From Novosphingobium sp. Chol11 (GTDB lineage Bacteria; Pseudomonadota; Alphaproteobacteria; Sphingomonadales; Sphingomonadaceae), in contig NZ_CAMBTS010000013.1 in assembly GCF_945870625.1 (NCBI RefSeq), positions 1 to 52,179 of the forward strand: a stretch of 52,179 nucleotides of DNA, written 5' to 3'. The position numbers and the translations under genes are program-made. Of the stretch, positions 1 to 7,851 are shown one piece after another. The stretch's first letter is position 1. Every line of letters starts with the position of its first letter. Below the pieces are notes generated by a model. The model did not search any database, was not told the origin of the DNA, and worked only from the letters and a program-made list of their open reading frames with translations.

Positions 1-1
1 G

Positions 2-133
2 GTTTTCCCGATCCTGCTCGATACCGACAATCCAAAGTTTCGCGATGCGATGGAAGCGATGCGGCTGGCATCGCTGCGGCTCGAGGCGGCACGGGAAAAA
101 GCCGGCCTGCGCAAGCTGATCGCTCGCGCCGGT
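2..133 (+). pseudogene. acsF: C-terminal fragment of AcsF-like Mg-protoporphyrin IX monomethyl ester cyclase, cut at a junction
   Basis: An open frame enters from the left edge and reads VFPILLDTDNPKFRDAMEAM, then a basic amphipathic stretch ending LRKLIARAGV. From memory of the family, this resembles the part of AcsF just before its last membrane-proximal tail, where a VFP-x-LD-x-DNP-x-F segment is typical. AcsF is the di-iron oxygenase that forms ring E of bacteriochlorophyll under aerobic conditions. After about base 130 the frame continues but looks like antisense of the opposing patatin gene (Ser/Gly/Arg-rich), so the usual tail ending in a Pro-Ala-Trp-like terminus is missing. Only about 44 residues are visible, so the family call rests on a short match. 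It could instead be an assembly join at the window edge. Confidence 0.55.
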
Positions 134-674
134 GTTCCCGCGCGATCCGGTCGATCAGGCTGTCGGTCAGGGACCGGGCGATCAGGCGGCCGAGCGGTTT
201 GGTGCTGGCCGCGCTCGGCGAGAGCGGGATCGCCAGCGCAAACCGGGTCCGGTAAATGTCGCGCTGCGAGATCGTGGTATAAAGCCGGGCAAGTTCGGCA
301 TCCTCGCCCGCGCCCAGAAAGGCGAACGGCGCAATCAGCGCGCCGGTGCTGATCCCGGTGACGATCGAAAACTCTGGGCGGGTGCCGGATTTGGTCCACC
401 CGTTCAGCAATCCGGCACCGAACGCCCCGTTATCGGATCCGCCCGAAAGCGCGAGCATTGCGGTCTCGCCATCGCGCCCACGAAACGAGGCGGTCATCTG
501 CCGCCCGGCCCCCGGCGCATCGGCCCAGAACCGCGCATCGGCGATCCCAGGCACGGTGGCTGTCGCCGCCTGCGCTTCGGTAAATGCGCCGCGGTTGATC
601 GTGGCGCACCCTTCCAACAGGAAGGATGCGCTCACGATGGAAAGCAGCAACACCGACTTTTTCCGTCTGCGCAC
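120..674 (-). pseudogene. 3'-truncated patatin-like phospholipase, predicted lipoprotein
   Basis: Read from a GTG at 674, the protein begins VRRRKKSVLLLSIVSASFLL followed by a lipobox LLEGC, so it should be an outer- or inner-membrane lipoprotein. An oxyanion-loop-like SGGSDNGAFGAG and the nucleophile motif GISTG (G-x-S-x-G) identify a patatin-like serine hydrolase, a family that cleaves acyl esters of lipids. Family-like sequence runs to RIAREHRRER near base 120; the expected continuation (a T-T-N-L-D-like strand and the catalytic Asp) is absent. The remaining frame is open to the left edge but reads as antisense of the AcsF-like fragment. An alternative TTG start at 698 would overlap the stop of the upstream gene by TTGA. 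About half the normal length is present, so activity is unlikely. Confidence 0.7.
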
Positions 675-694
675 GGCTGGGGCGATCCGGTCGC

Positions 695-1360
695 TCAATT
701 GGGCTGGCTGCTCGTGGTGGTCACTGTCCGCTTGACGACGGTTTTCTCGGTGGCGGCGCGGCGGCGATGATGCACGATCTTGCGCTTGCGCACAGGCGTT
801 GCGGCCCGCACCGGCGTCACCAAACTTGATCGGGTCGTCTCGGTCGAGACTGTTGCCGTGGTCGTTGCCGGAGGCACCATCATCACGACGGGCGGCTGTG
901 CGGCGCGGGCATTGGCTGCGTCAGCCTCGGCGTTGGCAATCGCGGCGGTTTGCTGCGCCACATCGGCGCGGGCATTGGCATTGGCCGCCGATTGCATCGC
1001 GCCAGCGGTCATGGCGTCGCTTTGCGATCGCTGCGCGCTGACATTGGCGGCGCGCGCGCGGGCTACTTCGGCGATGGCGGTGTCGGCCAGCTTCGAGGCG
1101 TGCTGCGCATCGATGATCGCTTCGGCCTTCTGCCCGGCGGCAAGCTCCTTGCGCGCCAGCACCAGCGCGTTCTGCGCCTGGCTCTGGATCGCCAGCGCAT
1201 CGCCATCGGTGCCCACCTTGATGGCGGCGTCGATCTTGCCTGTGGCTTCGGCGATGGCTGCGCGGGCTTTGGTCGTCTGGCTTTGGGCCATGGCGGGGGT
1301 GGTGATCAGCAGCATGGCGCTCAGCGCGATGGCGGAAGAAGCATGGATGAAGCGTTTCAT
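695..1360 (-). CDS. Alanine-rich exported protein of unknown function
   Basis: The 221-residue product starts with a clear Sec signal peptide (MKRFIHASSA, hydrophobic core, cleavage after AMA). The mature part is a long Ala/Gln/Glu-rich helix, probably coiled coil, with repeated ANA/ADA patterns between residues 105 and 150. It then has a Pro/Val/Thr linker and a very basic tail with RKRKIVHHRRR. The helical part resembles small periplasmic helical proteins of the DUF4398 type, but I cannot assign it firmly. The truncated patatin-like lipoprotein gene follows on the same strand with at most a few bases between them, so the two were probably co-transcribed. No function is proposed. Confidence 0.7.
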   Translation of the reverse strand: MKRFIHASSAIALSAMLLITTPAMAQSQTTKARAAIAEATGKIDAAIKVGTDGDALAIQSQAQNALVLARKELAAGQKAEAIIDAQHASKLADTAIAEVARARAANVSAQRSQSDAMTAGAMQSAANANARADVAQQTAAIANAEADAANARAAQPPVVMMVPPATTTATVSTETTRSSLVTPVRAATPVRKRKIVHHRRRAATEKTVVKRTVTTTSSQPN

Positions 1361-1433
1361 GGTTTTCGTCTTTCAAAGGCGGCCGGTGCAGCGAAAGGCC
1401 GCTGTCCTAAGCCGGTTGATGGGATCATTCAGG

Positions 1434-1754
1434 TTATCCGCAGCGCGTTCGGCGGCGGCGCTCGATTGCGCGTCCACCGACCACGCCAAGGCCCGCACCA
1501 AGCAGGGTCCCCAGCGTCCGGTCGCCGCGGCCGGCCACTTCATGGCCGATCACGCCGCCTGCCACGCCGCCGATGATCGCACCGGTGGTGCCATCGGATT
1601 TGCGGCAGTAAGTCCGGCCATCGCGGCCGACGAAGGTCTTGTAATGCCTCGAGCCAGCGTTCGAATGTCGCTGCCGGGCGTTGGCTGGGCTTGATGCCAG
1701 CATGGCGCAAGGGGCGAGGGCAAGCAGAGCGCCCAGCACAAATCTGGTTTTCAT
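1434..1754 (-). CDS. Glycine-zipper 2TM domain envelope protein
   Basis: The start was placed at MKTRFVLGALL because this gives a standard signal peptide ending near ANA; an upstream in-frame start would add 14 residues without one. The mature protein has a short segment with FVGRDGRTYCRKSDGTTG and then two glycine-zipper helices (AIIGGVAGGVIG and LLGAGLGVVGG), ending in a basic ERRRRTRCG tail. Glycine-zipper 2TM proteins of about 100 residues are common in the proteobacterial envelope, some related to SlyB or YmgG, and associate with or insert into membranes. The gene stands alone, 73 bases downstream of the start of the Ala-rich protein gene. Confidence 0.8.
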   Translation of the reverse strand: MKTRFVLGALLALAPCAMLASSPANARQRHSNAGSRHYKTFVGRDGRTYCRKSDGTTGAIIGGVAGGVIGHEVAGRGDRTLGTLLGAGLGVVGGRAIERRRRTRCG

Positions 1755-1785
1755 GTGTAATTCAATTCTTTGGTTAAACCGGGCA

Positions 1786-1977
1786 TCATTTGCCAATGCG
1801 GATGGCGTTGATCGGGCCCATCATCCCCATCGTCTGAAGCAGCCAGATGACCACCCCGATCACGACGACAATGTTAAGAATATTCTTGATCTTGCTATCC
1901 ATCGGGATGTAATTGTTTACCAGATAGAGCAGGACCCCAACGACAACGAGGATTATGACTAAAGTAACGAGGGGCAC
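1786..1977 (-). CDS. Small two-helix membrane protein (Thivi_2564-like family)
   Basis: A GTG start at 1977 gives a 63-residue protein beginning with the hydrophobic run VPLVTLVIILVVVGVLLYLV. It has a conserved-looking NNYIPMDSKIKNILN loop, a second hydrophobic helix VVVIGVVIWLL and a short polar end. An AAAGGA Shine-Dalgarno lies 7 bases upstream. The loop NNYIPMD-x-KIK followed by a Val-rich helix is the pattern I recall for a small family annotated as Thivi_2564 membrane proteins; its function is unknown. Longer upstream frames start inside non-coding-looking sequence and were not used. Confidence 0.75.
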   Translation of the reverse strand: MPLVTLVIILVVVGVLLYLVNNYIPMDSKIKNILNIVVVIGVVIWLLQTMGMMGPINAIRIGK

Positions 1978-2234
1978 AGGCGATCCTTTTATTTGGACGA
2001 AATTTATCCGAAGCATGTTTGATATTGATAAAATTGCGCGACTCATGGCCTGCGGTGGCTGCAAAACCACGCTGGAACCCGTTTGAACCTACAGACCCGA
2101 TAACCATGATCGCGGCGGATTGTTCCCGCGGACAGATCTAGGCTGCGGTTTGGTTCGCTATTCGTGCGCGCTGGGCGCTTGAGCCTGAGGGGTGAGTTCC
2201 GAAACAGTCGCCTTTAGGCCCGCTCATGCGGTAG

Positions 2235-2279
2235 GCGACATCGAGCTGCCCCGCCTCGGCGGGGCATGGTCGATGTCGC
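2235..2279. repeat. Long two-arm hairpin upstream of arsR
   Basis: Outer arms GCGACATCGA and TCGATGTCGC pair perfectly (10 bp). Inside them TGCCCCGCC and GGCGGGGCA form another perfect 9-bp stem with a 2-base loop; only 2 and 3 unpaired bases separate the stems. No T-tract follows in either direction, so it is not a classical terminator. Confidence 0.75.
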
Positions 2280-2287
2280 TAGAACAT

Positions 2288-2319
2288 CTGCATATAGTTG
2301 AATATAACTTGAGATGCAG
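2288..2319. promoter_or_regulatory. Putative ArsR operator
   Basis: An AT-rich island in otherwise GC-rich sequence: CTGCAT and ATGCAG are inverted arms around an AGTT-gaatat-AACT core. ArsR/SmtB repressors commonly bind AT-rich imperfect palindromes containing TTGAATAT-like halves in front of their own gene. It lies about 40 bases before the ArsR start codon, where a repressor could block the promoter. Functional assignment is inference. Confidence 0.45.
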
Positions 2320-2358
2320 GCGTGCGTCTGTTAATCCTCCAGCCATTGTAGAGGTGCC

Positions 2359-2700
2359 ATGCCCAGCCGACTGACTGTTGCTCGCGAACCCTCCGATATT
2401 TTCAAAGTGATTGGCCATCCCGATCGCGTTCGGCTCATCGAGGAATTGCGGGTGGCTGATAAGGACGTGAACACGCTGGCGGTTCACACCCATTTGCCGC
2501 CGACCCGGGTGTCGCAGCATCTGGCATTGCTGCGCAGCCACCGGCTGGTCGATGAAAAGCGCGAAGGGCGGCACCATGTCTATCGGCTGACCCAGCCGGA
2601 AATCGCCCAATGGATCGTCGAGGCCATTCGCTTCATCGAGCAGCGCGGCCCGGCATCGCTGAGCGCCGAGGCTGAAGAGGCGCGGATGCTCTGGTCCTGA
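2359..2700 (+). CDS. ArsR/SmtB-family transcriptional regulator
   Basis: A 113-residue winged-helix regulator: IFKVIGHPDRVRLIEEL is the typical first helix, followed by the recognition region LPPTRVSQHLALLRSHRLV and the wing EGRHHVYRL. The ELCVCD metal site of ArsR/SmtB is absent and the protein contains no cysteine at all; a His-rich HTHLPP occurs at the equivalent place. It is therefore probably not an arsenite sensor, and its signal is unknown. A GAGG ribosome binding site precedes the ATG. The gene is 37 bases upstream of the carbonic anhydrase gene on the same strand and probably controls that operon. Confidence 0.88.
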   Translation: MPSRLTVAREPSDIFKVIGHPDRVRLIEELRVADKDVNTLAVHTHLPPTRVSQHLALLRSHRLVDEKREGRHHVYRLTQPEIAQWIVEAIRFIEQRGPASLSAEAEEARMLWS

Positions 2701-2737
2701 ATTTTACGAGCTAACCCTAATAGCAGGAGCCTACCCC

Positions 2738-3409
2738 ATGCCCCGTTTCGCCGCAGGCGTTGTCCGCTTTCAGACCGAAGTGTTCCCCCAGCAGCAGGCC
2801 TTGTTCGAGCAGCTGGCCAAAGGTCAATCGCCCGAGGCGTTGTTCATCACCTGCTCGGATTCGCGCATCGAAACCGCCATGCTGACGCAGACCGCGCCGG
2901 GTGAATTGTTCATCTGCCGCAATGCCGGCAACATTGTTCCGCCGCACACGCAGCAGACGGGCGGGATGACCGCGTCGATCGAATTTGCCGTGGCCGTGCT
3001 CAAAGTGCCGCATATCGTGGTTTGCGGGCATACCGAATGCGGCGCGATGAAAGGGGCGATGAACCCGGAAGGGCTCGATGGCTTGCCGCATGTGCGCGAA
3101 TGGCTGGGCTTTTCCAAGGCAGCGGTCGACGTTGTCGCGCACATTGCCCAGGGCAAGAGCGATGCCGAAAAGATGCAGGCGCTGCTCGAACAGAATGTCA
3201 TCCTGCAATTGATGCATCTTCGCACCCACCCCACAGTTGCCGCGCGGATGGCTGCTGGCGAGCTGCGGCTTCACGGATGGGTTTATGACATTCGCACCGG
3301 CGGCGTGATGGCCTATGACGAGGCGCGCAATGTGTTCGTGCCCGTCCCCGAACTCTATGCTGCCGAAGTTGCCAAGCACGCCAGCGACCATGCCGCCTGC
3401 GCCGTCTGA
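2738..3409 (+). CDS. Beta-class carbonic anhydrase
   Basis: The 223-residue protein has all beta-carbonic anhydrase zinc ligands: Cys39 with Asp41 and Arg43 in ITCSDSR, and His98 and Cys101 in CGHTECGAMKG. It interconverts CO2 and bicarbonate in the cytoplasm. FICRNAGNIVPP and the HLRTHP-like C-terminal helix are also typical. A CAGGAG ribosome binding site precedes the ATG. Only 13 bases separate it from the following SulP transporter gene, a pairing that suggests bicarbonate uptake coupled to hydration or dehydration. The upstream ArsR gene is in the same direction and likely regulates both. Confidence 0.95.
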   Translation: MPRFAAGVVRFQTEVFPQQQALFEQLAKGQSPEALFITCSDSRIETAMLTQTAPGELFICRNAGNIVPPHTQQTGGMTASIEFAVAVLKVPHIVVCGHTECGAMKGAMNPEGLDGLPHVREWLGFSKAAVDVVAHIAQGKSDAEKMQALLEQNVILQLMHLRTHPTVAARMAAGELRLHGWVYDIRTGGVMAYDEARNVFVPVPELYAAEVAKHASDHAACAV

Positions 3410-3422
3410 CCGGAGACCGACT

Positions 3423-5003
3423 ATGTCCAATTCTGCCGCTACCACCGCGCCATCGCCGACCGCGAGCAAGGCCCGGATGCAAGATATACTCGCTTCGATC
3501 GTCGTGTTTCTGGTTGCGCTGCCCTTGTGCCTCGGCATTGCCATCGCGTCGGGCGCCCCGCCCGCGCTTGGTTTGATCACCGGCATCATCGGCGGCCTCG
3601 TGGTGGGCTCCATCGCTGGATCGCCGCTGCAGGTCAGCGGCCCTGCGGCCGGCCTTGCCGTGCTGGTGTTCGAACTGGTGCAGTCGCATGGCCTGCCCAT
3701 GCTCGGCGTTGTCGTGCTGATGGCGGGTGCGTTGCAGTTGCTCGCAGGTTCCCTAAAGCTGGGGCAATGGTTCCGCGCGATTTCCCCGTCGGTCATTCAT
3801 GGGATGCTGGCCGGGATCGGCGTGCTGATTTTCGCCTCGCAATTCCATGTGATGATCGACGATAAGCCGCATGGCAGCGGGATCAACAATCTGATCGCCA
3901 TTCCGGGCGCGATCATCAAGGCGATCTTCCCGCTCGACATGTCGGTGCATCATCTGGCGGCATCGATCGGGCTGGTCACGGTCGCCAGCATTCTGGCGTG
4001 GAACTTTTTCAAACCTGCGGCGCTGAAATCGGTGCCCTCGGCGCTGGTCGCGGTGATCATCGGCACGACATTGACCGCTATCGCCAATCTGCCGATTGCG
4101 CGGGTGAACGTGCCTGAGAGCCTCGTAGCATCGCTCAACATTCCGACTGCCGCCGGGTTTGCGCAGGCTTTTCACACCGACATTCTCGTGCTGGCGCTGG
4201 TCTTTGCCTTCGTCGCCAGTGCGGAAACGCTGCTTTGCGCCACGGCGGTGGACCAGATGCACACCGGCCCGCGGACCAAATATGATCAGGAACTGCGCGC
4301 GCAGGGCATCGGCAACATGCTGTGCGGTGCGGTCGGTGCTTTGCCGATGACCGGCGTGATCGTGCGTTCCTCGGCGAACGTGCAGGCCGGGGCTACAACC
4401 CGGCTTTCCGCCATTCTCCACGGCGCGTGGCTATTGGGCACCGTGGTGGCCGTGCCGTTCCTGCTCAATCAGGTGCCGACGGCGGCGCTGGCCGCGATCC
4501 TGGTCTACACCGGGTACAAGCTGGTCAATCTCGCCCAGATCCGCAAGATCGCGACGTTTGGCCGAGTTGAGCTGATGATCTATTTCGCCACGCTGGTGGG
4601 GATCGTGCTGGTCGATCTGTTGACCGGGGTGCTGATCGGCTTCGGGATTGCGGTGGCCAAGCTGGTCTGGTCGCTCACCCATGTGCGCATTGATCGGATG
4701 GAGGACGCGGCGACCGGGCGGATCGATTTCGACCTTCATGGTTCGGCCACGTTCGTTTCGATCCCGCGCATCGCCGCCGCACTCGACACGGTGCCGACAG
4801 GCTCCGATGTGCATATCCAGATCGAGCATCTCGACCATATCGACCATGCCTGTCTCGATATGCTCTCGGCCTGGGGCCGTCAGCACGAAGCAACTGGCGG
4901 CAAGCTGGTGCTGGAATGGCATGATCTGCAAAGCCGCTATGCCGCGCCGCAATCCGCCCAGGATCAGGCGGCAAGGCGCAAGAAGGCAGAAGCGGCCGGT
5001 TGA
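3423..5003 (+). CDS. SulP-family anion permease (probable bicarbonate/sulfate transporter)
   Basis: A 526-residue polytopic membrane protein starting MSNSAATTAPSP with a GGAG site upstream; a longer upstream frame overlaps the carbonic anhydrase gene and was rejected. After a short cytoplasmic N-terminus come the SulP-like hydrophobic helices with LPLCLGIAIASGAPP, GLITGIIGG and SPLQVSGPAAGLAVLV. The C-terminal 100 residues form a STAS-like domain (FDLHGSATFVSIPRIAAAL, then IEHLDHIDHACLDML). SulP members carry sulfate, bicarbonate or other anions in with Na+ or H+. The adjacent carbonic anhydrase favours bicarbonate as substrate, but the sequence alone does not decide this. Confidence 0.9.
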   Translation: MSNSAATTAPSPTASKARMQDILASIVVFLVALPLCLGIAIASGAPPALGLITGIIGGLVVGSIAGSPLQVSGPAAGLAVLVFELVQSHGLPMLGVVVLMAGALQLLAGSLKLGQWFRAISPSVIHGMLAGIGVLIFASQFHVMIDDKPHGSGINNLIAIPGAIIKAIFPLDMSVHHLAASIGLVTVASILAWNFFKPAALKSVPSALVAVIIGTTLTAIANLPIARVNVPESLVASLNIPTAAGFAQAFHTDILVLALVFAFVASAETLLCATAVDQMHTGPRTKYDQELRAQGIGNMLCGAVGALPMTGVIVRSSANVQAGATTRLSAILHGAWLLGTVVAVPFLLNQVPTAALAAILVYTGYKLVNLAQIRKIATFGRVELMIYFATLVGIVLVDLLTGVLIGFGIAVAKLVWSLTHVRIDRMEDAATGRIDFDLHGSATFVSIPRIAAALDTVPTGSDVHIQIEHLDHIDHACLDMLSAWGRQHEATGGKLVLEWHDLQSRYAAPQSAQDQAARRKKAEAAG

Positions 5004-5009
5004 AATCTG

Positions 5010-5036
5010 TCCCGGCAAGGCCAAGCCTTGCCGGGA
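5010..5036. terminator. Bidirectional stem-loop between convergent genes
   Basis: TCCCGGCAAGG and CCTTGCCGGGA form a perfect 11-bp stem with a 5-base loop, 6 bases after the SulP stop codon and 5 bases beyond the stop of the opposing anti-sigma gene. There is no strong T-tract on either side, so it may act as a weak terminator or mRNA end protector for both transcripts. Confidence 0.65.
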
Positions 5037-5041
5037 ATGGG

Positions 5042-5752
5042 TCAGTTCCCCGAAGGCCCGCCAGACATCTTGACGGGAGCGCTTGACGGTATTCCGCCGC
5101 CGCCGCCGCCGCTGTAGCCATAGGCCTGCGGCAGAACCGGTCCCATCTTTCCGCGCGGCAGCGGCGCCGGCGCGCCTGCCGCATCTGTCGCACCGGCGGG
5201 GGCGGGCGGGGCCATCGCCGCCAGCGCCTCGGGCGGGCTGGTGCGCGCAGCTGGCGGCGCGGCCAGCGGGCTTGCGCCTTGCGCTCCGGCGCGGGCCGGC
5301 GTCCGGGCGAGGCGCGACGCAGGCGCAGTGGGTGCCGGTGCCACGATCGGCGCGTCTGCCATGCGGATCGCAGCGCGGGCAGGGGGCGCGGAAACAGTGG
5401 GCACCGCCGGTTCATTTGCGGCAATCGGCGCTGCTGGCGGCAACGCAGCGGGCGGAACGCTGGCCGGGGTGCCGATAAGGATCGACGCGGTGCCCGCCGC
5501 CAGCGCGCCCATCCCGGCGGCCAGGATCCACCCGCGCGCGGCGCGCCGCTGCTGCGGCGCTGCCGGGGTCGCCGCTCGCCGCGCGGCGGCGACGGGATCG
5601 GCAGTCAGCGGCGCGACTTGCGCCAGGCGCGGCACATCGCGGGCGATGCGCGCGGCAAGGTCCGCCGGTATGCGCGGGGTCACTGCGGTATCGAGCAGGC
5701 GGTCGAGCGCATCGCGCCGGGGCCGGGGTGAAAATGGTCTATGGTGGCTCAT
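5042..5752 (-). CDS. Putative anti-sigma factor, single-pass membrane protein
   Basis: The ATG at 5752 overlaps the stop of the upstream ECF sigma gene (ATGA), so the two are translationally coupled; this is the main reason to call it an anti-sigma factor. The 236-residue protein has a short cytoplasmic N-terminus with RRDALDRLLDTAVTPRIPAD, a single membrane segment around residues 75-94 (GWILAAGMGALAAGTASILI) and a long Ala/Pro-rich periplasmic part ending in a glycine run. This architecture fits a membrane anti-sigma factor, but no zinc-binding HxxxCxxC motif is visible. The family is not recognised beyond that. Confidence 0.65.
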   Translation of the reverse strand: MSHHRPFSPRPRRDALDRLLDTAVTPRIPADLAARIARDVPRLAQVAPLTADPVAAARRAATPAAPQQRRAARGWILAAGMGALAAGTASILIGTPASVPPAALPPAAPIAANEPAVPTVSAPPARAAIRMADAPIVAPAPTAPASRLARTPARAGAQGASPLAAPPAARTSPPEALAAMAPPAPAGATDAAGAPAPLPRGKMGPVLPQAYGYSGGGGGGIPSSAPVKMSGGPSGN

Positions 5753-6450
5753 GTCATCGCGCTCACATGCTGGGGGGCAATCTCGCCCCATGCCTGCGCC
5801 CGCGTTTGCAATCGCTCGCGCATCAGGCGGCGCGCCCGGAACAACAGCGATTCGAGCGCCTTGATGTTAAGGTCGAGCACCTCGGCGGCGCTGGCATTCG
5901 ACAGGCCCTCATAATAGCACAGCACCAGCGCGGCACGGTGGCGCGCAGGCAGGGCGGCCAGCGCGTCGGCCACAGCGCAGCGGGTCTGCTCCGCTTCGAT
6001 CAGCACATCCGCCAGCGGAGCCGGGTCTGCGCGGTCGGGCACATCGGGGGTGACGATCACGCGAAAGCGCCGCTTGCGATCAAGGCACAGGTTCATCGCC
6101 ACACGGTGGAGCCAGCCAACCAGCCCGGCGCCCGTTGGCTGCCAGCGCGGCGCATTCTGCCAAAGGCGGGTGAAGCATTCCTGCACCACGTCCTCTGCTT
6201 CGAAGCTGTCCCCCAGCATGCGCGCGGCGAGGCGATAGAGCTGCGGCGTATGGCGTTCCACCAACACGCCGAAGGCGTTCGCCGATCCCTGGCCCACGGC
6301 AATCATCAGCGCGGTGTCCTGTGCGTCGACCCCCTCACAATCTGGGCCTTCGGGCGCAGGATCAGCCATAAGCGGACGCGCCGAAGCGCAGATCAGCGCC
6401 GACTCGTCGCCAGAACCCCGGATCGGGTGACTGTCATGATCGAGCCTCAC
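5749..6450 (-). CDS. ECF-type RNA polymerase sigma factor
   Basis: Region 2 is visible as FGVLVERHTPQLYRLAARML followed by EAEDVVQECFTRLW, and region 4 as LPARHRAALVLCYYEGLSNA with a helix-turn-helix containing EVLDLNIKALESLLFRAR, which is standard for group 4 sigma factors. The GTG at 6450 was chosen because GGGGAGGGAA lies just upstream; an ATG at 6369 (MADPAPEG) gives a more usual length of 206 residues but has no ribosome binding site. It forms an operon with the membrane protein downstream, which is probably its anti-sigma factor. Its target promoter cannot be read from this window. Confidence 0.88.
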   Translation of the reverse strand: MRLDHDSHPIRGSGDESALICASARPLMADPAPEGPDCEGVDAQDTALMIAVGQGSANAFGVLVERHTPQLYRLAARMLGDSFEAEDVVQECFTRLWQNAPRWQPTGAGLVGWLHRVAMNLCLDRKRRFRVIVTPDVPDRADPAPLADVLIEAEQTRCAVADALAALPARHRAALVLCYYEGLSNASAAEVLDLNIKALESLLFRARRLMRERLQTRAQAWGEIAPQHVSAMT

Positions 6451-6663
6451 GTGGTGATTCCCTCCCCGGCCCGAATCATGCCCCAAAATGCCGCGCGTTG
6501 CAAAGCGGCGCATCGGCGGCCCATTTTCGGGCTGCTGTACCGCCACATTTTGTGAAGGGCCGCGCCGTTCCCCGCGTTAGGCGATGTGGAAGCTGCGGAG
6601 CGGCCGACCTCCCCGGGCCGGCTGCTGCGCAGTTTCCACCGGGCTTTCGTGCCGCAGTCTGTC

Positions 6664-7797
6664 CTATTTGGCCTGCTGCGCGAACCACGGCTTCATCCGG
6701 GCAATCGCCTCCTCCACCAGCGGCGTGGATACGGCAAAGCTGAAGCGCATGAAGCGGTGGCCGTTCACCGGATCGAAATCGATTCCCGGCGCGCCGGCAA
6801 CCCCGGTCTCTTCGAGCAGCCGGGTGCAGAACGCCATGCTGTCGTCGGTCAGGTGCCCGATATCGGCATAGACATAGAACGCGCCGTCGGGCGGAGCGAT
6901 TCGGGCAAGGCCCATGTCCGCCAGCGCGGCCAGCAGCAGATCGCGGTTGCGCGCATATGTTTCAAGGTGTCCGTCCAGCTCATCCCGGCAATCAAACGCG
7001 ATGAGCCCGGCGTGCTGGCTGAGCGAAGGGGGGGTGAGAAACAGATTGCCCATCCGCGCCCGCGCCTGTTCGATCAGCGCAGGCGGCACCAACAGCCAGC
7101 CCAGCCGCCATCCCGGCATGCTGAAATACTTGGAGAAGCTGTTGACCACCAGCGCCTCAGGCTCGATCGCCAGCAAGGAAACGGCGGCGTCGCCATAGGT
7201 GATGCCGTGATAGATCTCGTCCGACACGATCTGGATGCCGCGCGCACGGCAGATCGCAACAATCGCGGCCAGTTCATCAGGTGCGATCACTGTGCCGGTG
7301 GGATTGGCGGGGCTCGCCAGAATAAGGCCGTCGGGCGCGGGGTCGAGCGCGGCCAGCGCCGCAGCGGTGATCTGGTAGCGCTCAGCGGGCCCGCATTCCA
7401 GTTCGACCGGCTCCATGAACAGCGCGCGCAGATTGTTGCGATAGGCGACATAGCCGGGCCGCGCCATCGCCACCCGCGCGCCCGGCGCAAAGCGCAGCGA
7501 GAGCGCCATGACCAGCGCAGGCGAAGCGCCGCAAGTCAGCACCACTTGCGCAGGGTCGATCGCGCACCCGGCGGTGTCGAAGTAATAGCGGGCGATCCGC
7601 GCCTTCAGCGGCTCGCTCTCCCAATATCCCGCCACATCGTCATCGAGCACGCGTCGCGCCTCGGCCAGGGCGGCGGCGGGCGCTCCGGTCGATGGCTGGC
7701 CAAATTCCATGCGGATGATGCTGCGCCCGCTTTCGGACAAGCGCTGGGCCAGGCTGGAAATGGCAATGGCGTGAAACGGTTCGAGGCGTGCGATCAT
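6664..7797 (-). CDS. Class I/II pyridoxal-phosphate aminotransferase
   Basis: A 377-residue fold-type I aminotransferase. The visible signatures are SPANPTGTV (Asn165), SDEIYHGITYG (Asp193) and the Schiff-base lysine Lys223 in SFSKYFSMPGWRLG; MRFSF near the end carries the likely carboxylate-binding arginine. Such enzymes transfer amino groups between an amino acid and a 2-oxo acid in the cytoplasm. The sequence resembles the AspC/MalY-like clade, but the substrate cannot be set. It lies alone between the sigma factor and the pilus genes, transcribed leftward, with an untranslated gap of 213 bases before the sigma gene. Confidence 0.92.
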   Translation of the reverse strand: MIARLEPFHAIAISSLAQRLSESGRSIIRMEFGQPSTGAPAAALAEARRVLDDDVAGYWESEPLKARIARYYFDTAGCAIDPAQVVLTCGASPALVMALSLRFAPGARVAMARPGYVAYRNNLRALFMEPVELECGPAERYQITAAALAALDPAPDGLILASPANPTGTVIAPDELAAIVAICRARGIQIVSDEIYHGITYGDAAVSLLAIEPEALVVNSFSKYFSMPGWRLGWLLVPPALIEQARARMGNLFLTPPSLSQHAGLIAFDCRDELDGHLETYARNRDLLLAALADMGLARIAPPDGAFYVYADIGHLTDDSMAFCTRLLEETGVAGAPGIDFDPVNGHRFMRFSFAVSTPLVEEAIARMKPWFAQQAK

Positions 7798-7851
7798 CGC
7801 GCGCCATTAGCACCGCGTCAGCGCGCGATCAAAACGACATTAATGGCCGGG

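Larger units (their letters stand above)
1978..2358. other. Intergenic region upstream of the arsR-can-sulP operon
   Basis: These 381 bases hold no convincing gene. They carry a 45-base near-perfect hairpin (2235-2279), an AT-rich operator-like palindrome (2288-2319) and the ribosome binding site GAGG for the ArsR gene. The left part should contain the promoter of the small membrane protein transcribed leftward. Confidence 0.6.

Noticed and set aside
6451..6663. A small gene between the sigma factor and the aminotransferase
   Set aside because: Frames there lack ribosome sites and homology; it is probably the promoter region, and an N-terminal extension of the sigma factor into it has no support.
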